DNA of 64,000 bases from Geoalkalibacter_A sp034189505 (GCA_034189505.1 JAXHUR010000002.1:1-64000), one strand, 5' to 3'. Positions 55,564 through 64,000 are shown, counted from the stretch's first letter. Program-made: numbers and translations. Notes: generated from the sequence alone by a model not told the origin.

Positions 55564-58500
55564 CTACCAGGGTGTGATATCGTTCCATTGCTGGTTCAGG
55601 CGGTTACCGGTCATTGACTCGTGGCAGGGCTGCCAGGAGTAGTCCTTGAAATAGGGATATTGATCGCCGGCGGAACCGCCGCTGGCCACCTCGCCACGAT
55701 GCTTGAAGTCAAGGCAGTTGGTGCGCATCAGGCGTCCCAATCCCGAGCTGTGCGGCTGATGGCACTTGGAGCAGGAGTAGTTGTGCTCGGCGTTGTTGCC
55801 CCACCCCTTAACCGTCTCGTGGATTCGGTCGAGACTCTTGAAGCCCGTGTTCTTGTCGATACCGTCGGTAAGGCTCTCCTTCGGATGACAGCGCAGGCAC
55901 AGCCCGCCGAATTGAGTTGCGTCCTCAGCCATAGCTTCAGCCCCGAAGGTATTGCGGTCGAGATGAATAAAACTTGAAGTACGTTCCGCCGAGGTGACGT
56001 TGGGGTAATCCTCCATGTAGGGGGAACTGAGCCAGGTGCCCTTGAGCAGCGGCACCGCATAAGCCTGGTTCTCACCGAGAGAGGGGCTGACGCCGTGCGG
56101 GTCGTGGCACGGGCTGCACAATCCATGGATGCTGCCATCGACCTGCCCCGCATTGACCAAGGGGTTCGAGGCTTTTAGGTGCCCACCCTTGCCCGTGATT
56201 CCCGCCCGGTAGCCAAAGCGGGTCTTGGTGCCGTTCATGCCGCCGCCAAAGCGCGCGCTGTCCCAGTAGCCCTGAATCGGCTCGGTGGCGCCGTAGGTCG
56301 AGTGGTAGCCCCAGGGCAGCACCCCGGCGTCGCGGGTCTCGTGGCAGTCGAAACACTGCGCCGCGCCGGCGTTCATGGGATTGACGCCCTCGGTGGTCTC
56401 CCGCGCCCGGTAGGTGACGCCGTAGCCGCCCTTGCCCGCCTGGGTCTCCTTGAGGTTGCCGCCGTTGTAGGTGTTGTTGAAGGTGCGATAGCTCGAGGTG
56501 ATTCCCTCGGTAAACGAGCCGTGCGAGCTGTGACAGTCGAAGCACTGCACGTTCTGGGTGCCGGCACGGGTGTTGGTGATGGCGGCGTCCTCGCCGGTCG
56601 CCGCACTCCACCCCCCCTCGTTGGCCACCGCGTTGCCATGGGCCGAGAACGCCTTGGTCAGGTTTTTCTTCGCCGCGTTGGCCAGGCCGGTGTATTTGCC
56701 GAGAGTCGTGGTTTCGGTCTGGCTGTAGCGCGCCGCGATGCTGGTGCGGTCCCAGGCGTACTGACGCGGCGTCTTGCAGTCGCCGAACACGTCGGTGTCG
56801 TTGTTCTGGTCGCTGTGGCAGCTCAGGCAATGTTGGCTCACCCCGGCAACTTCCGTCCGCTCATCGGCGGTGCCGATCTTCTCCGCGGTGAAATTAACTC
56901 CGGTGACGCCGTCCTGGTAGGCGGTCGGCCGACTGCCCGGCTCCCAGATGACCAGGTCGACCTTGGCATTGAGGATCGCGCCGTGGGTCTCGTAATTGTA
57001 GCCCTCGTGGTAGTCGTTGGCGATCAGCCCTTCCGGCGTTGCCTCCCAGTGGCAGGCGTAGCAGTGAAGATTGGTCACCGGGATGCCCTGAACATGATGA
57101 GAGTTGGCGCGAAACTGGCCCATGATATCCATGCGCTTGTTGATGACCCCGTCGTGACAGGTGACGCAGTCGCGCGGCTGGCCGAAGCCCAGGTGGTTGG
57201 GCACCGGCTTCTGCTGATGACAGCTGCTGCAGTCCTCACCCGTGCCGTGTCCTTCGGCGAATCCGTGATTGTGGCAGTCGGTGCAGGCGCGCCCCGAGCG
57301 GTGAGCATCGCCGTAATCAAAGTGATAATGCTCGACGTCGGTGTGGCAGACGTTGCAGATGCCGTCGTAGGGCGGTGAGCTCTTGGCGTAGTCCATGCCG
57401 CTCTGGGTGCGGGTGAACGTTGTGGCTCGCTGTTGCATGGGCTTGCCGAAGAGCCCGTCGCTGCGCACCGTCACCTCGTCCTGGATCATGTAGATGTTGC
57501 TGTCGCCGTGGGGATCGTGGCAGTCCCAGCAGAACTTTCCGCCGCGCCATTCGGTGTTCACCAGGGCATAGCTCGTACCTGCAATCACCGACCCGGAGAA
57601 AACCCCGCTGACGGTAATGGTCGTGGCATCATTGACCAGCACCGGGCGCGTCTCCCCGCTCAGGGCACCGCTGGTGATCTTTACGGCGTGCCCAATGAAC
57701 TGATCAGCGCTCCAGCTTTTGGTCTCATCGACGAGGACCGTGGCATCGAAGCGGGGGTGAAGACTCCCGTCGACGCTGAAGGTACCGGTTTCTTCGGGAG
57801 CGGCGAGGGAGTCCTCATACGTCTCGAAGTGCTTGTAGCCGAAGTGGCTCGAGCTGCCCTTGCTCTCGCCGTATTTCTCGCCGGTACCCGGATCGTAGCC
57901 GATGGTGTAGGGGTTGTCCTCCGGCGCACCTGACCAGGTATGGCAGCTGGTGCAGTTCTGGTCTTTCACCCCGTCGCTTTCGCTGTCGTGGCACTGCAGG
58001 CACACCCCCATCATGATGTACTGATTCTTCACATCCTCTTTCTGCGACGCCGTCCACACCCCGGTACCGACATTGTGTATGTGCACATCGTCGCCGTGAC
58101 AGCCGGTCGGGGGCCACTCGGCCGGAGTCGCCATACACGAAATGCTCTCGTAAGCACCCCCGGCGGCGAACTCCTGGTGCGAAACGGCATAGGGTGCGCT
58201 CGCCATACCGACCTGCACGGCGCTTTCGTTCATCTGAGTGGCATTGGTGGTGTCGCCGGGGTTGTCATGGCAGCCCAGACACCCGCCTGATTGCGGCAGG
58301 TGGCAGCCGCTGGTCAGGCACGAGATGGCATCACCGGCGAAGGGCGCATGATCAATGGAATAGTCAGGTCCGGTGATATCGATCAATTGGGAGGAAAGCC
58401 CCCCAGAGGTATCGTGACAGCTGCGGCACTCGGCGTCGGTGCGCTCCATGTGGCAGTAGACGCACTCCTTCTCAAAGCGCTGGATGAACTGAGGGTGCAC

Positions 58501-61356
58501 CTTGAGGCGGTAAGGGTTGTTGATGTCCTTATGCAGCACTTCGCTGTCGTGGCAATACCAGCAGGGGTTGCCCGGAAAGTCCGCCGGACGGTTGCCGCTG
58601 GAATAATTCCCCGCTGCCACCGGGCGCCCATGTCCGGTGGTCCCCCACTCGCTCATGTTGATGCGCGCCTGGGTTCCGTTGAAGCCGCCGTAGTCGTCGA
58701 CATCGGCGCCGGTGGTGCCGTGGCAGGTCAGACACAGCACCGCGTTGTCGGCCGAGTCGCCCCACACCGGCGCGTCGCCGTTGTGGCAGGCGGTGTTGGA
58801 GCAGGTCTTGGTGACGGGATCGTAGGTGCCGCCGTCCTTGAACACCACGTCCTTGACCTTGTTGACGTGATAATCCGCATCAACGTGACCCGATTCGGAC
58901 ATCACCCCTTGCGGGATGCCGCCGCCGTGACAGTCTTCGCAGGAGCCGACCACTGTCGCGTAGTGGCAGTTGCCGCAGGAAAAATCGGTCTCCAGGTGGC
59001 GCACGTGTGAGTTCGCCCGATCGGTGCCGGGTCCCGTGTTGGGGTACATGGGCGTGGCGTTGAGCCACTCCTGCCCCTCGGGCCAGCCGGTCATGCCTTC
59101 ATGACAGGAGGAGCAGTCGCCGCGATGACCATGGCACGCATCGCAGCCTGCTGCCTGCCCCGAGTCCCAGGGAAAGTCTCGCACCTCGGGATTGACCGTG
59201 GTACCGTCGCTGTGACAGTAGAGGTTGTCGCAGGTCTTGGTGACGGGATCGTAGGAGGCGACTGGATAACCCGCGATGTTCCACTGCGGCGTGAAGGCGA
59301 CATCTTTGGTTTCGTTGAGGTGTTTGCCGTAATCCTTGATGGCGCCGGCCCCATCCACGGTGTTGTAGTGACAGTATTCGCAGGGATACTGGCGGATCCA
59401 GAATTCATTGGCCAGCCGGTGGTGGCCGTTGGACGCCATCTGCACCGCCTCGGGTCCATCGCCGATGCGCCCCTTGTGACAGCCGGTACAGCCAAGCGAG
59501 GCCGTGTCCGACCACTGCACCGCGGTCTGCGGCGCGCCGCCGCGCCCGTCGCTGTGGCAGTAGCTGTTGTCGCACGCGCGGGTGGCGCTGTCGTAGCTGC
59601 CGCCGCCCATATCCACATCCTTGCTCTGATTGACGTGCTTGCTGTTGTCGTTGATGACCGTGCTGCTGCTGGCGGTGCCGGCGTGGCAGCGCGCGCAGTC
59701 GAAACCGTAGGTCGAGGCGTCGGTATGCCTGCGGTGGCGCCCGCTGAGGCTGGTGGCCGCGCCGCCGCCGGCGTGACAGGAGGTGCAGTTCAGCGGCGCC
59801 CCACCCCACGCGGGATTTTTGTAAGTGATCGTTTTGTCAAAGGGCGCGCCGTTGCTGTGGCAGTACAGGCTGGCGCAGCTGCCGTAGGAGGAGGACGCCG
59901 CATAGTCGCCGGCCAGCGTGTAGTTGCTGGCGTCGTCACCGGAATAAGCGGCGGTGCTGACCCGTCCGTCGCCCGCGTCGAAGCGTACTTCCGACAGGTC
60001 GTTCATGTGCTCCGCGCTCTTGTGGCAGACCCAGCACTGGGGGGCGGCCATTATACCGCCCGATTCCAGGTGAGCCGGGTGACTGCCCCAGGCGGGGGGG
60101 TAGGCATGACAGCCGTCACAGGAGGCGGCAAAGCTGTTGTCGCGGCTGTGCACATGACAGTTGGTGCAGACTGCGGTGCGCACGTGGAAATTGCCGGCAC
60201 CGGGCACGATGTCCTTGGCGTCGCCGTGGCATTTTTCACAGTAGCCGGTGGCGCTGCCATCGATCTGGTCGTTCCAGAAGGTGTACTTCTGACCTTCGTC
60301 GAGCACCGCCGGGTCGCTGTAGTCAAGCCCCGCGATGGTGCCGAAAGTGGCGGTCGTAACCTCCTTGCGCAGCACAAAATAGTTCGGATCACCCGAGTTC
60401 GTATAGGAATGGCCGCTGTGGCATGCCAGGCAGCCCACCGTCTCGCCGCCGTCGGCCGGATTGCCGTGGGCCCCGTAGCTATGGCAGGCGGTGCACAACA
60501 CCGAGGTGTCGGCGGCCTGCGGCCCGCTTGAGCGCAGGATGCAGCCGTCGCCGGCACTCAGCTCCCGCCCCGGGCCGTCGACGGTGGCCGCGTCCGAATC
60601 GGCGAAGTGTACGCCGTGGCACGACGAGCAGGACACCGCCCCGTCGACCAGTTCGATCTCTCCCGCCGCGGCGGCCACCTCGGCCGGGGTCCTGTATTTC
60701 TCCGGCTGCGCCGAAGCCACCGCCGCGTAGTCGGCGACGAGGGGGTGGCTCAGCCGACCGCGGTGCGAGCTGTCGAGATTCCATGAGCGATGGCAGTCCA
60801 GACACATCTGCTCCTTGCTGCCCGAACCCAATCGCAGAATTTTGGTGTTCTCGGGGTCGCGGCTGTGTGGATCATGACAGCGCTGACACGTCAATTTGCC
60901 GGTAGAGATGCCGTAACGTCCGTAAAAATAACGATTCAACGGCGGCTGGGCGCCCGCTGCGGAGTTAACGTCGCGGCCGCTCCACATATGCGAACTCTGG
61001 GTGCCCGACCCTTCACCTTCGGACATCCCGTCAGGATAGGAGCCCATCGCGTTACTGGCATCGACAGGAGAAAATAAAGCGGCAGGTGTGGCCAGTCTGC
61101 CGTCAAGCATTAAAACCGAAGGGGGGTTTTCCTTGTGGCACTGCAGGCAGACATTGCTGGTCGCGTTGCCCAGATCGGTATAGGAAATCCCGAGCTTGTG
61201 GCAGATCTTGCAGTCAAAGTTGTGAACTTCAATGCCGCAGCCGCATTCCGGCAAAAGACAGAGCAGAAACACAACCAGAGTAAGAAAAACCAGTGGATAT
61301 CCGCGCAGCGGAATATACGCTTCAAAATAACAATTTTTGTTCCTCGATCCCAACAT
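55564..61356 (-). CDS. giant multihaem c-type cytochrome (38 CXXCH plus variant motifs)
   Basis: 1930 residues. A hydrophobic segment (about 20-37) makes a signal peptide or anchor; LLPECGCG after it is a poor lipobox. By eye I count 38 CXXCH motifs, five CX4CH (CASLYCH, CDNSYCH, CDNLYCH, CSNTACH, CLTSGCH) and one CX11CH (Cys1074, Cys1086, His1087), so 38 to 44 haems. CX4CH paired with CXXCH is the motif known from Geobacter (PF09698). A haem-free beta-like insert with VDETKSWSADQFIG lies at about 1195-1270. GAGAG is a weak ribosome site for ATG 61356. Role by family: long-range electron transfer at or beyond the outer membrane. Confidence 0.9.
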   Translation of the reverse strand: MLGSRNKNCYFEAYIPLRGYPLVFLTLVVFLLCLLPECGCGIEVHNFDCKICHKLGISYTDLGNATSNVCLQCHKENPPSVLMLDGRLATPAALFSPVDASNAMGSYPDGMSEGEGSGTQSSHMWSGRDVNSAAGAQPPLNRYFYGRYGISTGKLTCQRCHDPHSRDPENTKILRLGSGSKEQMCLDCHRSWNLDSSHRGRLSHPLVADYAAVASAQPEKYRTPAEVAAAAGEIELVDGAVSCSSCHGVHFADSDAATVDGPGRELSAGDGCILRSSGPQAADTSVLCTACHSYGAHGNPADGGETVGCLACHSGHSYTNSGDPNYFVLRKEVTTATFGTIAGLDYSDPAVLDEGQKYTFWNDQIDGSATGYCEKCHGDAKDIVPGAGNFHVRTAVCTNCHVHSRDNSFAASCDGCHAYPPAWGSHPAHLESGGIMAAPQCWVCHKSAEHMNDLSEVRFDAGDGRVSTAAYSGDDASNYTLAGDYAASSSYGSCASLYCHSNGAPFDKTITYKNPAWGGAPLNCTSCHAGGGAATSLSGRHRRHTDASTYGFDCARCHAGTASSSTVINDNSKHVNQSKDVDMGGGSYDSATRACDNSYCHSDGRGGAPQTAVQWSDTASLGCTGCHKGRIGDGPEAVQMASNGHHRLANEFWIRQYPCEYCHYNTVDGAGAIKDYGKHLNETKDVAFTPQWNIAGYPVASYDPVTKTCDNLYCHSDGTTVNPEVRDFPWDSGQAAGCDACHGHRGDCSSCHEGMTGWPEGQEWLNATPMYPNTGPGTDRANSHVRHLETDFSCGNCHYATVVGSCEDCHGGGIPQGVMSESGHVDADYHVNKVKDVVFKDGGTYDPVTKTCSNTACHNGDAPVWGDSADNAVLCLTCHGTTGADVDDYGGFNGTQARINMSEWGTTGHGRPVAAGNYSSGNRPADFPGNPCWYCHDSEVLHKDINNPYRLKVHPQFIQRFEKECVYCHMERTDAECRSCHDTSGGLSSQLIDITGPDYSIDHAPFAGDAISCLTSGCHLPQSGGCLGCHDNPGDTTNATQMNESAVQVGMASAPYAVSHQEFAAGGAYESISCMATPAEWPPTGCHGDDVHIHNVGTGVWTASQKEDVKNQYIMMGVCLQCHDSESDGVKDQNCTSCHTWSGAPEDNPYTIGYDPGTGEKYGESKGSSSHFGYKHFETYEDSLAAPEETGTFSVDGSLHPRFDATVLVDETKSWSADQFIGHAVKITSGALSGETRPVLVNDATTITVSGVFSGSVIAGTSYALVNTEWRGGKFCWDCHDPHGDSNIYMIQDEVTVRSDGLFGKPMQQRATTFTRTQSGMDYAKSSPPYDGICNVCHTDVEHYHFDYGDAHRSGRACTDCHNHGFAEGHGTGEDCSSCHQQKPVPNHLGFGQPRDCVTCHDGVINKRMDIMGQFRANSHHVQGIPVTNLHCYACHWEATPEGLIANDYHEGYNYETHGAILNAKVDLVIWEPGSRPTAYQDGVTGVNFTAEKIGTADERTEVAGVSQHCLSCHSDQNNDTDVFGDCKTPRQYAWDRTSIAARYSQTETTTLGKYTGLANAAKKNLTKAFSAHGNAVANEGGWSAATGEDAAITNTRAGTQNVQCFDCHSSHGSFTEGITSSYRTFNNTYNGGNLKETQAGKGGYGVTYRARETTEGVNPMNAGAAQCFDCHETRDAGVLPWGYHSTYGATEPIQGYWDSARFGGGMNGTKTRFGYRAGITGKGGHLKASNPLVNAGQVDGSIHGLCSPCHDPHGVSPSLGENQAYAVPLLKGTWLSSPYMEDYPNVTSAERTSSFIHLDRNTFGAEAMAEDATQFGGLCLRCHPKESLTDGIDKNTGFKSLDRIHETVKGWGNNAEHNYSCSKCHQPHSSGLGRLMRTNCLDFKHRGEVASGGSAGDQYPYFKDYSWQPCHESMTGNRLNQQWNDITPW

Positions 61357-61590
61357 GAGTCACTCTCTGTACGGAACTTCAAACAACCCGCCGGCCGGTT
61401 CTTTTCAAAAAAATCCACATGACACAAAAACGAAAAAGGCTTCCGTGCAAAAGGATGGCAGCGAAGTGATTCTGACAATTTTCCGACACACGATGGCAAA
61501 CCAGAAAATTAGATCTTCATAATGCAAATAACGCTCCAGTACAGAGAAAACGAGCGTTTTCCCGATAAATCTTATAAAAAAACCCAATAG

Positions 61591-62140
61591 TGTCCGGTTA
61601 GGAAATTGCAGCCAACCGGAAGAGTAAAAAGGTAAATATTTTCGCAAAGTTAGCTCGTTTTTTGCTTGACAGATTGCCACGAGGTCGGCGCGGCGAATTT
61701 CGTAAACACCTATTTACTATGAGGATTTACGGAATTGTCATTACTTGTTCGCTATTACCGCACCTGCCTGAACAGGCGCTCCGCTGCTCGACTTTTTACC
61801 CCGTTCAAGGGTTCTCTCGAACAGGTTCCAGTTCTTGAGTCCCGAGGCAACAGGCCATTGCAGATGACGTTTAAAGATCAGTTGAAAATTCTGCCCTACG
61901 ATCACCTCGAAGAGCATTCTTCAGGGCGTCATCTGGTGCAGATCCTCGCAGGGTTGATCACTTACCTGCTGCTGGCCATCTACTGCCACGAAGAGCATGG
62001 CGAGCGTGTCAGCATCAACAGAGTGCGTAAGCTTCACAACAATATCCGCAACGAAGCCGCCGAGGATGCCGCCGCTGGGTTAGGCCCTCCCGACATCATT
62101 GACTTGGACTTCGGGGCCTATGCAACTTCTTAACCGGACA
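61591..62140. mobile_element. internally deleted IS4-type element with terminal inverted repeats
   Basis: TGTCCGGTTAGGA at 61591-61603 and its inverted copy TCTTAACCGGACA at 62128-62140 (12 of 13) bound a 550-base element. It contains a shortened transposase frame, so it would depend on a transposase supplied in trans. It sits between the cytochrome operon and the sigma-54 activator, upstream of both. Confidence 0.7.
61735..62133 (+). pseudogene. IS4-family transposase remnant (N- and C-terminal parts joined)
   Basis: 132 codons. MTFKDQLKILPYDHLEEHSS resembles the N-terminal part of IS4-family transposases. Directly afterwards the frame continues with LAGLITYLLLAIYCHEEHGE and RVSINRVRKL, which belong to the C-terminal end of the same proteins. 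The catalytic DDE core (normally some 250 residues) is absent, so the frame is an in-frame deletion product. The stop TAA lies in the right terminal repeat. Confidence 0.7.
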
Positions 62141-62268
62141 ATGCTGTGAAACTGTTATCTCATCTGGATGCAAGCGACCGTTAGTCGTGTCGGTTGTTAC
62201 AGATTTGACGTACGCATGCTATCCTGCTGTTTAAGAGAGAAGCTGTATTGCCGGAGGGCTAAATAATC

Positions 62269-63609
62269 ATGGATGATCAACACCCCGTTACCGGCGGTCC
62301 CTGCCGCCACCTGGAACACTTGGCTACGATTCTCGACAGTGTCGCCGATGGTGTCTTTACCGTCGACCAGGAGATGCGCATCACTTGGTTCAACCGGGCG
62401 GCAGAGGAGATCACCGGCTTTTCGCGCGAGGAGGCGCTGGGGCAGAGCTGCTGCGAAATCTTTCGCAGCAACATTTGTTTCACCCACTGTCCGGTGCGCG
62501 AAGCGCTGACGAGCGGGGAGGATGTGGTCAACCGACAGGTGGATATCCTCGATCGCGGCAATCGCGAAATTCCCATTTCAGTGAGCGCCTCGGTGCTGCG
62601 CGACGCGGACGGCAACCCGGCCGGCGGCGTTGAGACCTTTCGCGATCTGTCCCAGATCGAAGCCCTCAAGCGCGAGGTGGAGGGGCGTTTCACCTTTCAG
62701 GATATGGTCAGCCGTGATCCGCGCATGCGACAGTTGTTCGACATCCTGCCCGATGTGGCCGCCAGCGATGCAACGGTGCTGTTGCAGGGCGAAAGCGGCA
62801 CCGGCAAAGAGCTGTTTGCGCGGGCACTGCATGACCTGAGCCCCCGGCGGGAAGGGCCGCTGGTGATCGTCAACTGCGGTGCGCTTCCCGAACCGCTGCT
62901 GGAAGCCGAGATTTTCGGCGCCAAGCGGGGTGCCTATACCGGCTCAGTGGAGGATCGCGCCGGGCGGTTGGAGCATGCGGAAGGGGGGACGCTGTTTCTC
63001 GATGAGATCGGCGATCTGCCCCTGGCGCTGCAGGTCAAGCTGCTGCGGGTGCTGGAAAATCGCGAGTACCAGCCCCTGGGGGCCCGAAAGCCGCGCAAGG
63101 CCGATGTGCGCTTTGTCGCGGCGACGCACCGCGATCTGGAGGAGATGGTGGCCGACGGCACATTCCGGCGTGACCTTTTTTTCCGCATCAACGTGGTCAA
63201 CCTGAAAATTCCGCCGTTGCGCGAGCGGCCCGAGGATATTCCGCTGCTGCTGGATGTGGCGCTGGACCGCTTCAATCGTGCCTACGGCAAGCGTATCGGC
63301 GGTTTCTCTCCGGAAGCCCTGGACTTTCTTCTCAACCATGACTACTCGGGAAATGTTCGCGAACTGTTCAACCTGGTGGAGCGCGCTGTGATCCTGTGCC
63401 GCGATACCACCATCGGTGCCGAGTCCATGCCTGTCCGGCGGGAGAGGGTTCAGAACTCTAATGATGCCGTCCTGATCGGGCGGCGCCCCACCGTGGAGCA
63501 GTTGCAGGAACTGTTGCGCCGTCATCGCGGCAATAAAACAGCTGTTGCGCGTGAACTCGGCATCAACCGCACTACCCTGTGGCGCTGGCTTAAAGAAGAC
63601 AGCGCCTGA
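62269..63609 (+). CDS. PAS-containing sigma-54-dependent transcriptional activator
   Basis: 446 residues. The PAS domain (about 15-135) carries a cysteine cluster: Cys61, Cys62, Cys70 and Cys74 in SCCEIFRSNICFTHCP. The AAA+ domain has Walker A GESGTGKE at 174-181, the sigma-54 contact loop as GAYTGS at 221-226 (consensus GAFTGA) and Walker B GGTLFLDEIGDLP. A Fis-type helix-turn-helix NKTAVARELGINRTTLWRW ends the protein. GGAGGG 11 bases upstream supports ATG 62269. No receiver domain is present, so the signal likely enters through the PAS domain, perhaps through redox or metal at the cysteines. It precedes an IscU-like gene on the same strand. Confidence 0.88.
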   Translation: MDDQHPVTGGPCRHLEHLATILDSVADGVFTVDQEMRITWFNRAAEEITGFSREEALGQSCCEIFRSNICFTHCPVREALTSGEDVVNRQVDILDRGNREIPISVSASVLRDADGNPAGGVETFRDLSQIEALKREVEGRFTFQDMVSRDPRMRQLFDILPDVAASDATVLLQGESGTGKELFARALHDLSPRREGPLVIVNCGALPEPLLEAEIFGAKRGAYTGSVEDRAGRLEHAEGGTLFLDEIGDLPLALQVKLLRVLENREYQPLGARKPRKADVRFVAATHRDLEEMVADGTFRRDLFFRINVVNLKIPPLRERPEDIPLLLDVALDRFNRAYGKRIGGFSPEALDFLLNHDYSGNVRELFNLVERAVILCRDTTIGAESMPVRRERVQNSNDAVLIGRRPTVEQLQELLRRHRGNKTAVARELGINRTTLWRWLKEDSA

Positions 63610-63622
63610 TCCAGGTCATTCT

Positions 63623-63647
63623 TGTTGCAATGTTGCATTTTGATGCA
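63623..63647 (+). promoter_or_regulatory. three direct repeats, possible activator-binding site
   Basis: TGTTGCA at 63623, TGTTGCA at 63631 and TGATGCA at 63641 are spaced 8 and 10 bases. An inverted TGCAAC occurs at 63721. They lie about 90-110 bases before the -24/-12 candidate, a usual distance for enhancer-binding sites. Confidence 0.35.
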
Positions 63648-63733
63648 TCGAGCCTTTCTTTCGCTAAATTCTTATTGCCTCGTCTTTTTTTCTGTTCCGC
63701 TATCCCTCTGCTGTTGACCATGCAACGGTTTTG

Positions 63734-63748
63734 TGGGCATCTATCTGC
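63734..63748 (+). promoter_or_regulatory. candidate sigma-54 (-24/-12) promoter
   Basis: TGGGCATCTATCTGC has GG and GC separated by exactly ten bases; TGG and CTGC fit the consensus, while the middle of the -24 box does not. It lies 137 bases before the IscU-like gene and follows a gene for a sigma-54 activator. Confidence 0.3.
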
Positions 63749-63885
63749 GTCTCAAAATTCTTCATTTTTGTAAGTATCTGTAATCCCACAATAATTTCGG
63801 AATTTATTTTCGGCATATGTTTTGGAAACCGTTGGGTGAGAGTGTGTCTGTCAACCTGCGTTTTTCAACCAGAGGGAGTCTGAAA

Positions 63886-64000
63886 ATGTATACCGAAAAA
63901 GTCATGGACCATTTTGCCAACCCCCGCAATGTCGGTGTGCTGGAAAACCCAACTGTCATCGCAAAGATCGGAGACCCCGATTGTGGTGACTTTCTGGTGA
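63886..64000 (+). CDS. IscU/NifU-like iron-sulfur scaffold protein, 5' end
   Basis: 38 codons to the window edge. MYTEKVMDHFANPRNVGVL is the characteristic start of IscU and the NifU N-terminal domain, and DPDCGDF supplies the first cluster cysteine with its adjacent Gly-Asp. The protein assembles Fe-S clusters from cysteine-desulfurase sulfur. Whether it is IscU or a longer NifU, and whether iscS is next, cannot be decided here. AGAGGGAG lies about 10 bases before ATG 63886. The upstream activator and -24/-12 candidate suggest sigma-54 control (inference). Confidence 0.85.
   Translation, partial: MYTEKVMDHFANPRNVGVLENPTVIAKIGDPDCGDFLV

Noticed and set aside
59101..60531. Plus-strand frame of 476 codons inside the cytochrome gene
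   Set aside because: Antisense of the CXXCH-rich sequence, giving Val/Ala/Gly-rich nonsense without motifs.
61420..61470. -24/-12-like sequence upstream of the cytochrome gene on the minus strand (TGCCATCCTTTTGCA)
   Set aside because: The second G of the -24 GG is missing and the spacing to GC is one base short, so it fails the invariant features.
61530..61558. AACGCTC/GAGCGTT inverted repeat as terminator upstream of the cytochrome operon
   Set aside because: Only 7 bp with a 15-base loop and four T; no gene on the plus strand ends before it.

Overview
The window is one 64 kb stretch of a GC-rich draft genome, with one scaffold gap of exactly 100 N at 8577-8676. The gene content points to the Desulfuromonadales/Geobacter group (Desulfobacterota). 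The indicators are the order recA - pilT-like - recX - alaS, lysine synthesis through dapL, larB-larC, several PAS/GAF and hybrid kinases, bacteriohemerythrin, and above all a giant c-type cytochrome that mixes CXXCH with the CX4CH haem motif described from Geobacter. The taxonomic call is an inference from content, not from a marker search.

Layout. 1-380: decayed tail of a PlsC-like acyltransferase. 377-9495: rnj, uppP, ftsK, an orphan AbiEi-like protein, larB, larC, pgpA (cut by the gap) and cinA (5' part lost in the gap). 9603-19132: a membrane PAS/GAF kinase, thpR, recA, pilT-like, recX, alaS, a cupin and a receiver-kinase. 19243-21107: hslVU. 21350-35489: an amino-acid block with argB, argD, argF, argG and argH (arginine), then lysA, dapA, dapB and dapL (lysine and cell wall). 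It is interrupted by an RDD protein, a Nudix protein, a nitrilase-like protein and a fibronectin lipoprotein. Its intergenic gaps carry several families of palindromic repeats. 35590-36415: a more A+T-rich patch with a small hypothetical gene. 36416-39658: srkA, bacteriohemerythrin, a hybrid kinase with a worn-out ATPase domain, and an HNH nuclease.

39842-61356 is the notable part. Eight minus-strand genes, touching or separated by fewer than 70 bases, run from a 1930-residue cytochrome with 38 CXXCH, five CX4CH and one CX11CH motif. They continue through a 3075-residue secreted protein (two eight-repeat propeller blocks, 13 fibronectin III modules, three LamG-like domains and a DUF2341-like domain nested inside fibronectin modules) and a beta-helix protein. 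A BtuF-like binding protein, a NodIJ-like ABC pair, a PQQ-type propeller protein and a small secreted protein complete the operon. I read this as one operon for an extracellular or cell-surface electron-transfer assembly. The assembly function is inference; the gene structure is direct.

61591-62140 is an internally deleted IS4-type element with terminal inverted repeats. 62269-63609 is a sigma-54 activator with a cysteine-rich PAS domain. It is followed by three direct repeats and a candidate -24/-12 promoter ahead of an IscU/NifU-like scaffold gene that runs off the window at 64000. No tRNA, rRNA or CRISPR array was recognised.
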